From Dasypus novemcinctus (Eukaryota > Chordata > Mammalia > Cingulata > Dasypodidae): 64,000 nucleotides of DNA. The stretch is taken from positions 27,867,278-27,931,277 of the forward strand of contig NC_080689.1 in NCBI RefSeq assembly GCF_030445035.2. Reading direction: 5' to 3'. This document shows positions 25,306 through 36,699 of the stretch, piece by piece; positions within the stretch are counted from its first letter, which is position 1, and each line of letters opens with the position of its first letter. The notes under the pieces were generated by a model. The model saw only the letters and a program-made list of their open reading frames with translations, made no database searches and was not told where the DNA came from. The position numbers and the translations under genes are program-made.

Positions 25306-25500
25306 TTTTCTTTTTTTTTTTTAAGATTTATTTTTTAAAAATTTCTCTCCCCTCCCTCCTCACCCCCAAAACGCCATCCCCCCCTTCTCTGCTTTCTGTG
25401 TCCATTCACTGTGCGTTCTTCTTTGTCTGCTTGCAATTTTTTTTTTCAGTGGCTCGGGAGTCTGCATCTCTTTTTGTTGTGCCATCTTGCTGCATCTGGG
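25306..25500 (-). mobile_element. 5'-truncated DAS-type SINE inside the L1 3' UTR
   Basis: Antisense copy: poly-T, then a C-rich tract and 'CTGTGTCCATTCACTGTG' typical of the 3' part of the long DAS SINE. The tRNA-like head is missing. Flanks TCACATTTTC (25296-25305) and TCACGTTTTC (25501-25510) match at 9 of 10 bases and look like the duplication. Confidence 0.8.
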
Positions 25501-25984
25501 TCACGTTTTCCATACTGCCTCATTATCAACACAGTACATCTTTGGCATAGATGCAAGAATATTATATTATTGCTGCCAACCACAGTCCATAGGTCACTCC
25601 AGTTGTATTTTTCCCATGCTTCTCTACATTCCCACCACCCTGCAGTAGTGGTGTACATCTGCTCCAGTTCACAAAGGACACGTTTGCATCTGTATCATCA
25701 ACCATAATTCTCATCCACCTCTTGGTCTACTGTGCTATTCAGTTCATAGACTATTCTGTAGCATTCTGTCAATTGTGTTTACATACCTAGACTACCATTT
25801 TCAGCCAGATCCCCATTTATAAAATAGCTGTTACTCACTATTTGTTACCATCCACTCTATAATTTCTGTACTTTTACAGTAAATCCAATTAAGACTTCTC
25901 CATACATTAAGCACCAGTAGTCCATCTCAGTCCTCCTCTTATCTCCTGTAAGAATCTACCACCTACCACCAGGTCTTGAAGGTA

Positions 25985-26720
25985 TTTTCCTACGATTTCT
26001 TCTAGAAGCTTTATGGTTCTTGCTTTTAATTTTAGGTTTTTGATCCATTTTGAGTTAATTTTTGGATACGGTGTGGATAAGTTTTAGATAAGGGGTCCTT
26101 TTTCTTTCTTTTGGCTATGGATTTCCAGTTCTCTCAGCACCATTTGTTGAATGGACTGTTCTGCCTGAGCTGGGTGGGTTTATAAGGCTCGTCAAAAATC
26201 ACTTGACCATACGTGTGAGGGTCTCTTTCTGAAGCATCAGTTTGGTTCCATTGGCCTATGTGTCTGTCTTTATGCCAGTACCATGTTGTTGTTGTTGTTG
26301 TTGTTTTTACCACTATACCTAGGTAATATGATTTAAAGTCTGGAGATGAGGGTTCACTTTTCCTTTTTAAGATGTTTCTGACTATTTAGGACCCCTTACC
26401 CTTCCAAATAAATTTGATAATTGTGTTTTCAATTTTTTAAAAATGCTGGTGGAATTTTTATCAGGATTGCATTGAATCTGTATATCAATTTGAGTAGAAC
26501 TGTCATCTTAATGATATTTAGTCTTCCAAAATATGAGCATGGAATGTTCTTCCAGTGTTTTAGGCCTGTTTTGATTTCTTTTAAGACTGCATTGCAGTTT
26601 TCTGAATACAAGTGCTTTACATCGTTGGTTAAGTTTATTCCTGACTATTTGAGCTTTATCTGTCATTTTTATTTTTACCATTCTTTTGACACTTTTAGTT
26701 ACTTTTATTGATATAATCTT
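25985..26720 (-). pseudogene. L1 ORF2 remnant (region downstream of the RT core)
   Basis: Minus-strand translation includes [15 protein letters not shown] and [13 protein letters not shown], the conserved ORF2p segment following the reverse transcriptase catalytic core. The nucleotide sequence continues through the region that in other L1s reads 'ATGGTACTGG...' (26250-26310). No endonuclease motifs and no RT active-site region are present, so the element was non-autonomous. Further stops and frameshifts are present. Confidence 0.8.
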
Positions 26721-26737
26721 CATTTCTAGATTCTCTT

Positions 26738-27652
26738 TCAGGCCTCTCTCTCCTGTCTTTTCTTTTCAGGCTCTAGCACACTCTTTAGTATTTCCTGAAA
26801 ATCTGGTCTCTTGATTCGAAATTCTCTCAGTTTCTGTTTATCTGTGAACATTCTAATCTCTCCCTCATTTTTGAAAGACAGTCCTGCTGGATATAAGATT
26901 CTTGGCTGGAAGTTTTTCTCTTGTAGTATCTCAAATATATCATACCACTGTCTTCTTGCCTCCATGGTTTCTGGTGAGAAATCAACACTTAATCTTATTG
27001 GGTATCCCTTTATGTTATGCATTGCTTTTCTCTTGCTGTTCTCAGAATTCTCTCTTTGTCTTTGGCATTTGATATTCTGATTAGTATGTCTCTTGAAATT
27101 GGTCTATTCAGATTTTTTTTTGGATAGGAGTATGTTGTGATTCTTGGACATGGATATCTATGTCCTTCAATAGGGTTGGAAAATTTTCTACCGTTGCTTC
27201 TTCAAATATTTCTTCTGCCCCTTTTCCCTTTTCTTCTCCTTCTGGGACAACCATGACATGTATGTTTGCATGCCTTTTGCTGTCATTTAATTCCCTGAGA
27301 CCTTGTTCAATTTTTTCCATTCTATTCTTTTCTTCATCTGTTCTTTTGTATGTTCACTTTCAGAAGCCATTTCTTCAAGTTCACCAATCCTTTCTTCTGC
27401 CTCCTCAAATCTGCTATGATTCCAATGTTTTTTTAAAATTTCATTTATTGTGCCTTTCATTTCCATAAGATCTGTTATTTTTCTATGTATGCTCTCAACT
27501 TCTTTGTGCTCATCTAATGTCTTCTTAATATCCTTAATCTCTTTAGCTATCTCATTGAATTTATTAAGAAGATTTGTTTGAACATCTATGATTAGTTGTC
27601 TCAAATCCTTTATGTCCTCTGGAAGCTTATCTTGTTCCTTTAACTGGGCCAT
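26738..27652 (-). pseudogene. L1 ORF1 (RNA-binding chaperone) pseudogene
   Basis: ORF1p coats L1 RNA as a trimer and acts as a nucleic-acid chaperone. The N-terminal part (27652-27287) is charged and heptad-like, consistent with the coiled coil. The middle (27320-27108) carries the RRM-like region. The C-terminal domain (27022-26738) shows FSPETMEARRQW, ILYPAGLSFKNEGEI and DKQKLREF, the usual ORF1p landmarks. The three parts lie in different frames: one shift near 27290-27320 and one near a T9 run around 27112-27120. The order and near-complete length show a full ORF1 was present at insertion. It cannot make a full protein now. Confidence 0.88.
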
Positions 27653-27789
27653 AGCTTCCTGTTTCTTGGTGTGGATTGTAATTTTTTGTTGGTGTCTTAG
27701 AATCTGGCTTACTAGAGTATTTATTCTGGGTATAGTTTTTCTCTTTAGTTTAGGGCTTTTTGCCCTTTCTCTCTTGCTGGTTGTGCAGT

Positions 27790-29005
27790 AGGAGCCAAGG
27801 ATGTAGTTGGTGCTATAAGCTGTGGAGGCTCAAGCTGCCTTCATTGTCCCAGGGACCAATGAAGCTTCTCCCAACTTTTTCCTTTGCCAGGAGTAGGGAC
27901 AGAGTCACAGTTGTGTGGAACAATCCAAGTTGTGCAGGCCCAGACTGTAGTTGCCCAGACTGATGAAGTTTCACGCCCCTTTCTCCCCTGCCTGGGGTGG
28001 GGATGGGGCTGCAGGTATGGGCAGCAATCTATTCAGTGCAGGTCCAGGATGACCGCAGTTGCGATTATTCAGTATGTGCCAGCTGATGGTACTTGCAGTT
28101 ACCTGAATAGGCTGGTTTGGTGTCCGCCAGCCTCCTCCCTGCCAGAGGTGGGTCTGAGGCCTGGGCTAGGTCAGCAGGGTGATCTGGGTGAAAAAAACCA
28201 GTTACTACCATCACTGTGATTTTTGTCTGGGGGCAGAGCCAAAATGGCAGCTATTGGCCTCATTCCAACTTGGACAGATTCACACCCTAGCTGTTCCTAG
28301 GGTTATATCTTAGCCAGCTGAATCTACTAATCAGTAGCTGAAATCGGTGGCCAACTGTCTCTTCCTCCCCTGTTTTTGGGAGATGGAGCTTCCAATTCCA
28401 GCCACAGAAGAGCTCCTGGGGTGTCTTGTGCTGCCAAAGTAGGATGATCACTTGCCTCTGTGGCTTGGCCAGTAATTTTCCAGAGATGCTGGTGCAGGAC
28501 CCCCAGCTTCCTCCCTGTTGGAGGTGGGCTTGGGGCTTAGGCTAGAACTGCAATCTAATCTGGATGGAAAGAAGCCAGTCCCCACCAGCACTGTGATTTT
28601 CAGTCCACCCCACTTCCCCTTGTGCCAGGTACAGAGTTAAGATGGCAACTACCGGCCTCTTTCTGACTTGGACAGGCTTAAACTTTGTTGGTGCCCAACC
28701 ATCTCTTCCTCCCCATTTTGGGGGAAGTGTAGCTTTCAATTCCAGCTATGGAACAGCTCCTGAGGCGGCTTGTGCCTCCAGTGGAGTATGGGCACTGGCC
28801 TCCATGGCGCAGAGCACTCTACTTATGAGTCTTCTCTGCAGATGAACAGTCTCCTCCTGCCACTCTTTCAAGGACATTGCAGGATGCTCTTCTGGCCTCC
28901 TGGAGCCCCCAAACAGGTGCTTCAGCTAGCTCCCGAGAGCTCTGGGTGTTTGCTAATTGCCCTGTAGCAAAAACTGACTCTAGGAGCTCCTCACTCTGCC
29001 ACTAC
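27790..29005 (-). promoter_or_regulatory. L1 5' UTR with tandem promoter-like units
   Basis: GC-rich compared with its surroundings. Two longer units start near 28127 and 28503 (spacing about 376-398 bp), each with a 'CTCCCTG..GAGGTGGG' block, an 'ACTGTGATTTT' block and an 'A(A/G)(A)ATGGCA' block. Two shorter units lie at 27861 and 27965 (about 104 bp). Mouse L1s use tandem 5' monomers as promoters; the same role here is inferred. Confidence 0.6.
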
Positions 29006-29016
29006 CATGATGTTTT

Positions 29017-29893
29017 AAACTAATTTGGTGGTGTCTATTCAAAACCAGACTTAGCAACAGGTGGTGCAATCTGTTTGATGTCTGATCCTTACTTTGTTAT
29101 CTACAGTAGGAATGTTAAGATCATCAGCCCACAATTAAGGCCCCAGTAACTGAAAAGGCTCTTATCCCAGTCCCTGCACCAACCAGAACAAAGGCTCAGG
29201 CTACTATTTTGCTTGAGAGGTGCCACAAACCCCTGCTACTCCAACCAGTCTCTTTATCATCTTCAAACAACCTGCAGCACAAGAGGTTGGTTGTCCCTGG
29301 CCACACCATCATTGGTCAGTTGTAGCTATTGAATTCTTGTCTACCACTCTACTCTGGGAAAGTCCAGCTCCCCAGAGCGAAGACAAGGGCAGGAGAGGAA
29401 TTCAAGTGACAAGAAGGCATCCACAAGTGCGAGCATCTGTAGTTGTCCAGTGCTGGATTTCTGATTTCTTGCCACGAGGCAGCGTTAAGCTGTATTATGC
29501 TAGGTATGATGTAGAAATAAGATTTATTGTTAACATGGTTTTTACCAGAAACAGCAGAAGAACAGGTCTTTAGTATTGAGGATCTGTTTCTCTCTCTCTT
29601 CAGGAGAGCTAGTTAACTCCTTTATATAGTCTTCATTTGCATTGCAAACTTCCCCAAGAACTGCTTTCTCAGAACTGCCTCCATGATGGAGGAAACTAGA
29701 ATCTGTGAATCCCCACTTCCTTCTTAGAGTTTTCTTTATTTGCATGCCATTTTTCTCATTGAAATCTACTACCAATCAGGGGAATATATAATACTCAGGG
29801 TAGATGGGAGTGGTGTGCATACAGTGCTACCCTAACTGGACCTTTATCCTACTTGGTTCGATTCATTTGGTGTCATGACTATTCTCACTATTG
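29017..29893. other. Unassigned sequence between L1 and a solo LTR
   Basis: The stretch may include an old LTR or L1-related piece (TTTGCATGC and ATATAATAC motifs near 29740-29790), but I cannot identify it. Confidence 0.4.
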
Positions 29894-29898
29894 GGGTT

Positions 29899-30488
29899 TG
29901 TCTTAGTTTGCTAAAGGCTGCCAGTGCAATATACCAGAAATGGGTTGGCTTTTATAAAGGGAATGTATCTGGCATAAAAGCTTATAGCTCCAAGGCTGCA
30001 AAAATGTCCAGATCATCAGAGATGCTTTCTTACCAAAGATCAGCTGCTAGCAGATCCTGGAGCCCTGTCAAGTGGCAAGGCAAGATAGTGGATCTGCTGG
30101 TCTCTCTCTACTTTCTCCTTGAGCTCAGCTGTGGGTGTCAGGCATCTCTCCATGGGCCTCATCTCCTTGTGCCTCTCAGGGCTTCTCTGTCTTTCTACAG
30201 CTGTAGGCAAACCTGGTGTACTCTCTCTCACATGGCAGAGTCAAAATGGCAGGGCTCCTCTCTCTGCATCTGTCTTTATTTTCTCAAATATAAGACCCAG
30301 CAAGAGGGTGAAGACCCAACCTGCGGCATACCTCATCAATGTTGTCCAAGCAAAAGCCCTGAAAAACTCTAATCAAAGATCCCTTAACAAAATTTAATGC
30401 ACTCAAAGGGCCCCATACATTCCTGTGGGAATGGATTAGTTCAAGAACATAATCTTTTTCTGGGATTCATAAAATTCAAATGATCACA
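29899..30488 (-). mobile_element. Solo LTR, ERVL/MaLR-like, antisense, perfect 5-bp duplication
   Basis: Plus strand TGTCTTAGTTTGC... to ...AATGATCACA, with TG/CA ends and the 5-bp flank GGGTT identical at 29894-29898 and 30489-30493. AATAAA lies on the minus strand within it. Confidence 0.87.
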
Positions 30489-30493
30489 GGGTT

Positions 30494-30886
30494 AAACTGG
30501 TTTATTATTCTGCCTTTTTCTCTATTATTTATTTATTTTTTCCTTTTGCAAGATCTGCTCTGCACTTTCCCCTAAATTTACTAATTGAACTCAATTTTCA
30601 TTAGCTAAACTCGATGTCTTTCTCCTCCTTTTGCGTCACAATCACATTTCTATTTAATATTAACTTAAAACAATTTCTCCTTCCATCCCCAGTAAATGAA
30701 AGGAGGAGCAGTGTCAAAGAAGACTTTTCATTTCAGGCAGCAGAGACATCTGGGCTTGGCTTCTGCCTCTATTTTCTTCCTGGGCATGATGAAGGGTGGA
30801 GCAGACATGAGGGAATTAAGATCACCTATGTCACCCAAAGAACTGAAAGGCAGAGGAGCACCATTTTATCTTCTGCTAGAAAACCT
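30494..30886. other. Intergenic, nothing recognised
   Basis: Short unique stretch between the solo LTR and the DAS SINE. Confidence 0.55.
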
Positions 30887-30899
30887 CCCTATTATCTCT

Positions 30900-31321
30900 C
30901 TCTTTTTTTTTAAGATTTATTTTTTATTTATTTCTCTCCCCTTCCCCCCCCCCCCAGTTGTTTGCTCTCTGTGTCCATTTGCTATGTGTTCTTCTGTGAC
31001 CACTTCTATCCTTATCAGTGGCACCGGGAATCTGTGTTTCTTTTTGTTGCGTCATCTTGCTGTGTCAGCTCTCCGTGTGTATGGCGCCATTCCTGGGCAG
31101 GCTGCACTTTCTTTTGCACTGGGCGGCTCTCCTTACGGGGCGCGCTCCTTGCGTGTGGGGCTCCCCTATGTGGAGGACACCCCTGTGTGGCATGGCACTC
31201 CTTGTGTGCATCAGCACTGTGCATGGGCCAGCTCCACACGTGTCAAGGAGGCCCGGGGTTTGAACCGCGGACCTCCCATGTGGTAGACAGACGCCCTATC
31301 CATTGGGCCAAGCCCGCTTCC
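30900..31321 (-). mobile_element. Full-length DAS-type SINE, antisense, perfect 13-bp duplications
   Basis: Minus strand begins with the same tRNA-like head (GGGAAGCGGGCTTGGCC), has GGTTCAAACC as B-box and ends in a G12 run plus A-rich tail. Flanked by identical CCCTATTATCTCT at 30887-30899 and 31322-31334. GC-rich open frames across it are by-products. Confidence 0.95.
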
Positions 31322-31334
31322 CCCTATTATCTCT

Positions 31335-34300
31335 TGAAGGCTAAAAAGCAGTCCCTTTTCCTATTTATTCACTGTATGTACCAGGGAACATGGCTAAGTC
31401 AACATACCATTCTAAGAATTCCAAAGGCAAAAGATCAAACATTTGTGCTAATACGTGTCTGTGTGAATGTGTGTGTTTGTTGTGTGAAGGGGAGGTGTGA
31501 GGTTAATGGAAAGAATTTGAAACCAACATTTTGCTTTATTTCACCCATAAAGAATGGCCGTCTTCAGGCCACATCCCTGTCTGGCATATTGATGTGACCA
31601 CTCACCCCACAGAGCTAAGGTGGTCAAGTCTTCTTTGGACTGTGAATACACTGCACTCTCCAAAGGATGCATTGTTGTTATCTTCCTTCTTTTATCTTTG
31701 TCATCCCTGTGGCATTTTACTGAAATCACAGCTCTCCTTCTGACAAGAGTTGTTCAGCTCAGATAAGTAGCTCTGTCTTTAAATCTACCAGGAAAAGAAA
31801 TTAAGGCAGACCTTAGTAGTGGTGTCCAGTATTGTATGTTGCAGGTTGGAAGACAACCAGTGTGAGGAAGCTCGAATGTGTCTCCCCAGTCCCTTACTGC
31901 TCCCCCAACTCAATTTATCCAGCTCTACCCAATAGACCTGCAGCAGAAGTGTCAGCAATTACTCAAGAACAAACAGTGATTCATCGGCTGTGACAGAACC
32001 ACTCTGAGAGAATAACAATCCTTTCTCTGTGTTCTCTCAGGAATTTCTCTGAAATAAGGGTCTGGTCTAATCTTGGTAGAGTCACAAACCAGCGCCTTAA
32101 TTCTAGCTCTTTGACTTACCAGGTGACATTGGGATAGTGGCCTCTGTGAGACATAATGTCTTCTTTTAAAAGAAAGAAAAAGAAAAGGCAAGATGATAAC
32201 ATTTACAGACTGAGTGGTTATGGCAATGAACATAATAAACATAAATTCCCTGAGTGCACTGAGAGTGTACTCAGAAATACTGATTGTCTTCCTACTTCCC
32301 ACAGGGAGACATTTAATGTTTGGAAGCACCTCATATCTCCATGCAGGTGATGACCTGGAGAACAGATGCACTAAAAAAAAGCACAGGGAACTCTCACTCT
32401 CCTTCTCCTCCACCCCCATAGTCTCCTCTACAGATTTTATTTGAAGAGAGTGCCAGTGCAAAGAAATAATCTTTAAAAGTCACTGATCTAGGGACCAGAT
32501 ATCGCTGAAAGGGTTGGAACATTAAAGGTTAACTCAAAGGAAGCCACTCATGTTGGGAAATAAAGCCATGCCATAGATGGGGAAGAGGCTGTGGCAAAGT
32601 GATACGGGCACTTAACTGACTGCAGACTCTGGCTCCATGTCTAGATTTGCATATTGTCCATTTAGGAATCATATTATACATTATGGAATCCACCAGTTCC
32701 AAGAAGGGCTGCTAGAAATCATGTCCTTCAAGGAATTTACTGAAAGAAGGAGCAAATGCCACACACCATATAAATGGGATCACTCATCTTCCCTCAGGAA
32801 GTCTTTTATATTTTAGAGACCTTTTGGAGAGGATCCCTTCCCAGGTTTCTAGAGTTCCCAGGATAGATGAAAGGTTAATAACCTACTTTTGCCACTATCC
32901 TGTGAGTACTCTCAGAAAGGAAATGGGAATCAAATTTAGAAACGTCTGAAAGGAAATCTAGATACAGGCTATTTTTAGATGAGAGGCCAACTGAGGCTAT
33001 ATCACCTGGTGAGGTACTAGCAATTTAACTTGGTTTTAAGGGAGTATCTTAAATAAGAGCATAGACTTAAGTCTACAAAAGCAGTAGGAATAGTGAGCTC
33101 TCAAAACTCCTACTCTTCAGAGCCAAGGCCTCAGCCATGGCTTATGTATAATCAGATCTACTTCATTTAATAAGAGAAACAAACACTTATTTCCAGGAAA
33201 GTGCATGAACCTAGAGAAAAAAGAAAGTTAATGGTGAGACTTTGTTTCGGGAACTATCTAAAATTTCAAATGGTGCCCTGAAAGAAAAAGAAATCAAGGA
33301 ATATAGAAAAACGGAATTGTCAAGGACACTCTGGTTTAGGTGTCCACTGTAGTTCACCGCTGTCCACTTCTCCAGCTGGCATTTGAATTCTTCTATCAGC
33401 TGGTCTCACTTTACCAACCTGACTAGATCTTAGTGACTTAATTACAAGTTCTTTACTTGACAGACGGATAACCAGGGATTTTAAGAGATGGCCTTTTCTC
33501 ACACAGTTGGTTAATATCAGTGACAACATTAAAATTAAAATTTATGCAAGGGAGTGTTAGTGAAAAACACCTTTTATGAAACAGCATACTTCCTCGAGCA
33601 GCTGAGCATATGTGTGTTCTGTGCTCATCCCTCGGTAGTGACTGTGGCTGATGTATATTTTCTTCTTTTTCATTGTCTATGTTTTCTTCAATTTACATGT
33701 AAGATTCCTGGTTGATTTTAAGTAAAAAGGGAAATTTAGGGGTTCATATGACTGGGAAGTCTAGGAATACTGTTTCAAGAACAGCTGGAACAAGCAGTTC
33801 AATGGAGGGGACTCTGCTTTGCTAGATTTCTTCATTTGTTTTGCTCTCAGTGTTGCCTTCATTCTAGATGAGCCTCCTCCATGTGAATGGAACATGGCCA
33901 GTATTCCTGCTTTGTATCCCCAGAGAAAAAATTTCTCCAGAAGTATTCTGCTTGGGCCCTCTTGGATCATATGACACGTGGTAGCTGTGTCCAGGGACGG
34001 AGGCACTCTCCTGGGCTAACAGTGGTGTCTTGGGCCTTTCCTGTTGCTGACCAGGAGAATGCCAGGGTAGACAACACTGGCAACACTTTATGGGATAGAC
34101 GGGAATTGGTTCACAAAAGATAAGAAACAAAAACCACCAGTCCTACAAATGTATTACTTTTGCAGTAAGAAGGATAAAACATAGTTCTTTTGAGGAAAAA
34201 AAAACAACTAACATTTCTGTTGTCTTCCTAACATTGTATCAATCCTCACAGTTTATTGTCCTCTCTACTTTCTACTCCTGCCCAGGGTCTAGTCCACCCT

Positions 34301-36126
34301 CCACCATTAATCACACTGTATGATACTCTCAACTGTAACATCAACTTCCTGGGCCTCGGTTCACTTAACTCTGTGAATGACTAATACACAAGCCCAAGTA
34401 CAAACAGACTCCGAATTAAAGGTGCTTCCCCATTTTCCCAATGGGAAGTATGACAGTCGCAGAAAAGGTTTTGTTCAACTGGAATATGTAAACTTTTCAG
34501 GGTGCAAATGAATCTGTCAAAATATATTTATTTTTAATCCATCCAGTTACATATATATACCAAAATAGCTCTTTATGAAGTTTTACTTAATAATACAGCA
34601 TTTTTCCATCTTCATGTCTCATAAATAATTTTATTTAAGCACCTAAAATATGCAGCATTAGGATTATCATCAATAGGGCACTATTGAATCATCTAACAAT
34701 TTTCCAGAGGAATATCATCTTCGTTTCTATCGAAGTTTTTTGAGAGCCTTTTTTGAATCAGTGTATGATGCTTTTACTGGAATTTATTATCCTTAGCCAC
34801 AGATAACTATTCAAAGAGCAATAGGATACTTCATTTTCATTTATTTCATGGCTGTGCATTTGTGAAAGAATAAAATAACTTACCATTATGTTGATTTTTT
34901 CAAAAGATTTTTAAAAGGCTTACTTACACTGGCATCTGGCACTCCCAATTATGTGCTCTGACCTAGGAATAATTAAATCTTTATATGATTTCTTTTTTTA
35001 AAAAATTCTCATGACCCAATCTATCATGTGCTCTCTATAAACATCCACACTAACACTGAGTGCAGTCATTTCAGACTAATGAGTCTAACCTAAAAGATAC
35101 TTTGCTACTCCAAATAAAGCTGCAGAGATTGTGTCTATTATTTTTTGGGAATTAGTAAGGATATGGATAAATATGACTCCCTTTTTAAGGAGGGAAAATT
35201 TACAGGACAATCCTCACCTTGTGTAATGGCCAGGGAGGTGGTGGGAAGAGATGATTAAAGCCAAATTTTCAAACAGGCATGTGGTAGTGGAGAGGCAGGG
35301 AAAATGCCAGATTAGGACTCAGGGACAGTGAATTCATCTTGCGTCATCTGCTCAGGTTCAGTACAAGGACAGGTATGGGCTGTATGAGACAGCAGAAGTC
35401 TAGGAGGGTCCACTGGCACCTGGAAGGATAACTCTTGATATGAGTTAAAGGTTAAGGTTAAAGGAAAAGAAAGAAAGAGTACGTTTTGGAAGGATATTGA
35501 ATACCTGGAGTGAGAGTAGTCACCTGTGGAATCTCAGTTTACTTAGGTATTAACAAGTTACAGGTCCTTTCTCTAGTGCACTTTGGTACTTATGGAATGT
35601 CACATTTCAAAAATCTGAAAACGGATGCTACCAATCACTGCAGATCCTGGGAAAAACTGAAAGGTAGATAAATAGTGAGTCCAAGGAATATAATGAATTA
35701 TCTACCTCATTTTCTGAGAGGTTATATGAAATTGTTCACTGGGTGTGGGAGTGAGACACAATCATCTTCAAATATACAATTAAAAACTCCAGTAATTTCT
35801 ATATGTAAATGGAAAAGCTAAATACATAGACTAAATAAATAGATAAGTAAAGGGAAGCTATCAGAAAAATGGACAAGAGAGATGAACAGACCCTTGCAAA
35901 AGAGGCCACCCAAGTTGCCAAAACTATGAAAAGGTATTCACCCACTTTAATCATCAGCAAGATGCACCCTACGTTCTGGGATGAATCCCTCCCTTAGCAG
36001 AGAATATACGGGGTCCTGGACCCATACTTTGGTGGCTGAGCCAAGTGTCTAGCCCAGTTGTGAATTCTGTCCTCACTTCCTAACTCAGTTTCCATACCAG
36101 TGTTCTGAACAGCAAAACTCATAGAG
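31335..36126. other. Intergenic, about 4.8 kb without a gene or recognised repeat
   Basis: Open frames up to 169 codons (31952-32461, minus) lack recognisable domains or coding bias. The low repeat content stands out beside the 17-31 kb region. Confidence 0.5.
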
Positions 36127-36231
36127 GGGAGCAGACGTAGCTCAAGTGGTTGAGTGCCTACTTTCCATTACAAGGTCCCAGGTTCGATACCTGATACCGC
36201 CTAAAAACAAACAAATAACCAAAAACCAAAA
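36127..36231 (+). mobile_element. Short tRNA-derived SINE (DAS-I-like), first of a pair
   Basis: GGGGAGCAGACGTAGCTCAA head with A-box-like TAGCTCAAGTGGTTGAG, B-box-like GGTTCGATACC and an (A)nC tail. The nearly consensus B box suggests a young copy. Confidence 0.88.
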
Positions 36232-36249
36232 AAACTGCCAATTCTCACT

Positions 36250-36358
36250 GGGGAGCAGATGTAGCTAGCTTAGTGGCTGAGCACCTGCTTCTCATGTATG
36301 AAGTCCTGGGTTCAATCCCTGGTACCTCCTAAAAACAAACAAAAAACCCAAAACAAAT
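36250..36358 (+). mobile_element. Short tRNA-derived SINE (DAS-I-like), second of a pair
   Basis: Same head and B box (GGTTCAATCCC) as the preceding copy, 18 bp further on and in the same orientation. The A box carries a small internal duplication (TAGCTAGCTTAGTGG). Confidence 0.88.
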
Positions 36359-36699
36359 GAACAAATCCCCATAGAACAACTTTTTTAACAGTTGGGTCCC
36401 TGTCTTGTTCTCCCTAGGTTCCTTACTATAGGTCCCAATTTCTTTGAAATTGGAATTTTTCTTTGATCACATTTGTCCTCCCAGGGACTAGACTTCTGCT
36501 TGCTTCTGATTGCTTCTGAACCCATGTCCTCACTGTCAGTTGCCAAATGCTAGGTGTCCTGGATATCCTAGTCATGCTGCTGTCATAATCTTTTAATGTC
36601 ATACTTGACTCACTTGTCTCAACTTAGACTAATTCAGTGGTTTTTCATACCATATATTAGAATCACTGGGGCTAAGAGTTGCAAGGTAGACTATAGGAT

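Larger units (their letters stand above)
24642..29005 (-). mobile_element. Internally deleted L1 retrotransposon, near end-to-end, antisense
   Basis: Reading the minus strand from 29005: a GC-rich 5' UTR with repeated units, a complete but broken ORF1, a short piece of ORF2 covering only the region after the reverse transcriptase core, then a long 3' UTR. The endonuclease and most of the reverse transcriptase are absent, joined near 26700-26730. Part of the ORF2 C-terminus is also missing near 25985. Candidate target-site duplication: CATGGTGTTTT (24631-24641) against CATGATGTTTT (29006-29016), one mismatch. The layout resembles HAL1-type (half-L1) elements, which keep ORF1 and rely on another L1 for reverse transcription. 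A DAS SINE has inserted into the 3' UTR, so the L1 is older. Confidence 0.8.

Noticed and set aside
26738-27652. Active L1 ORF1
   Set aside because: Frameshifts separate its three parts and the element lacks most of ORF2.
27884-28219. Plus-strand frame in GC-rich sequence
   Set aside because: It lies antisense to the L1 5' UTR, whose GC content creates long frames.
30696-31597. Long overlapping plus-strand frames (196 and 211 codons)
   Set aside because: They run through the antisense of a GC-rich DAS SINE; the open length is a composition effect and no domain is present.
31952-32461. 169-codon minus-strand frame as a gene
   Set aside because: No recognisable motif, no homologous landmark, and low-complexity patches; consistent with chance.
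36127-36200. True tRNA gene
   Set aside because: A- and B-box-like motifs are present, but the A-rich SINE tail and repeated copies show a tRNA-derived SINE.
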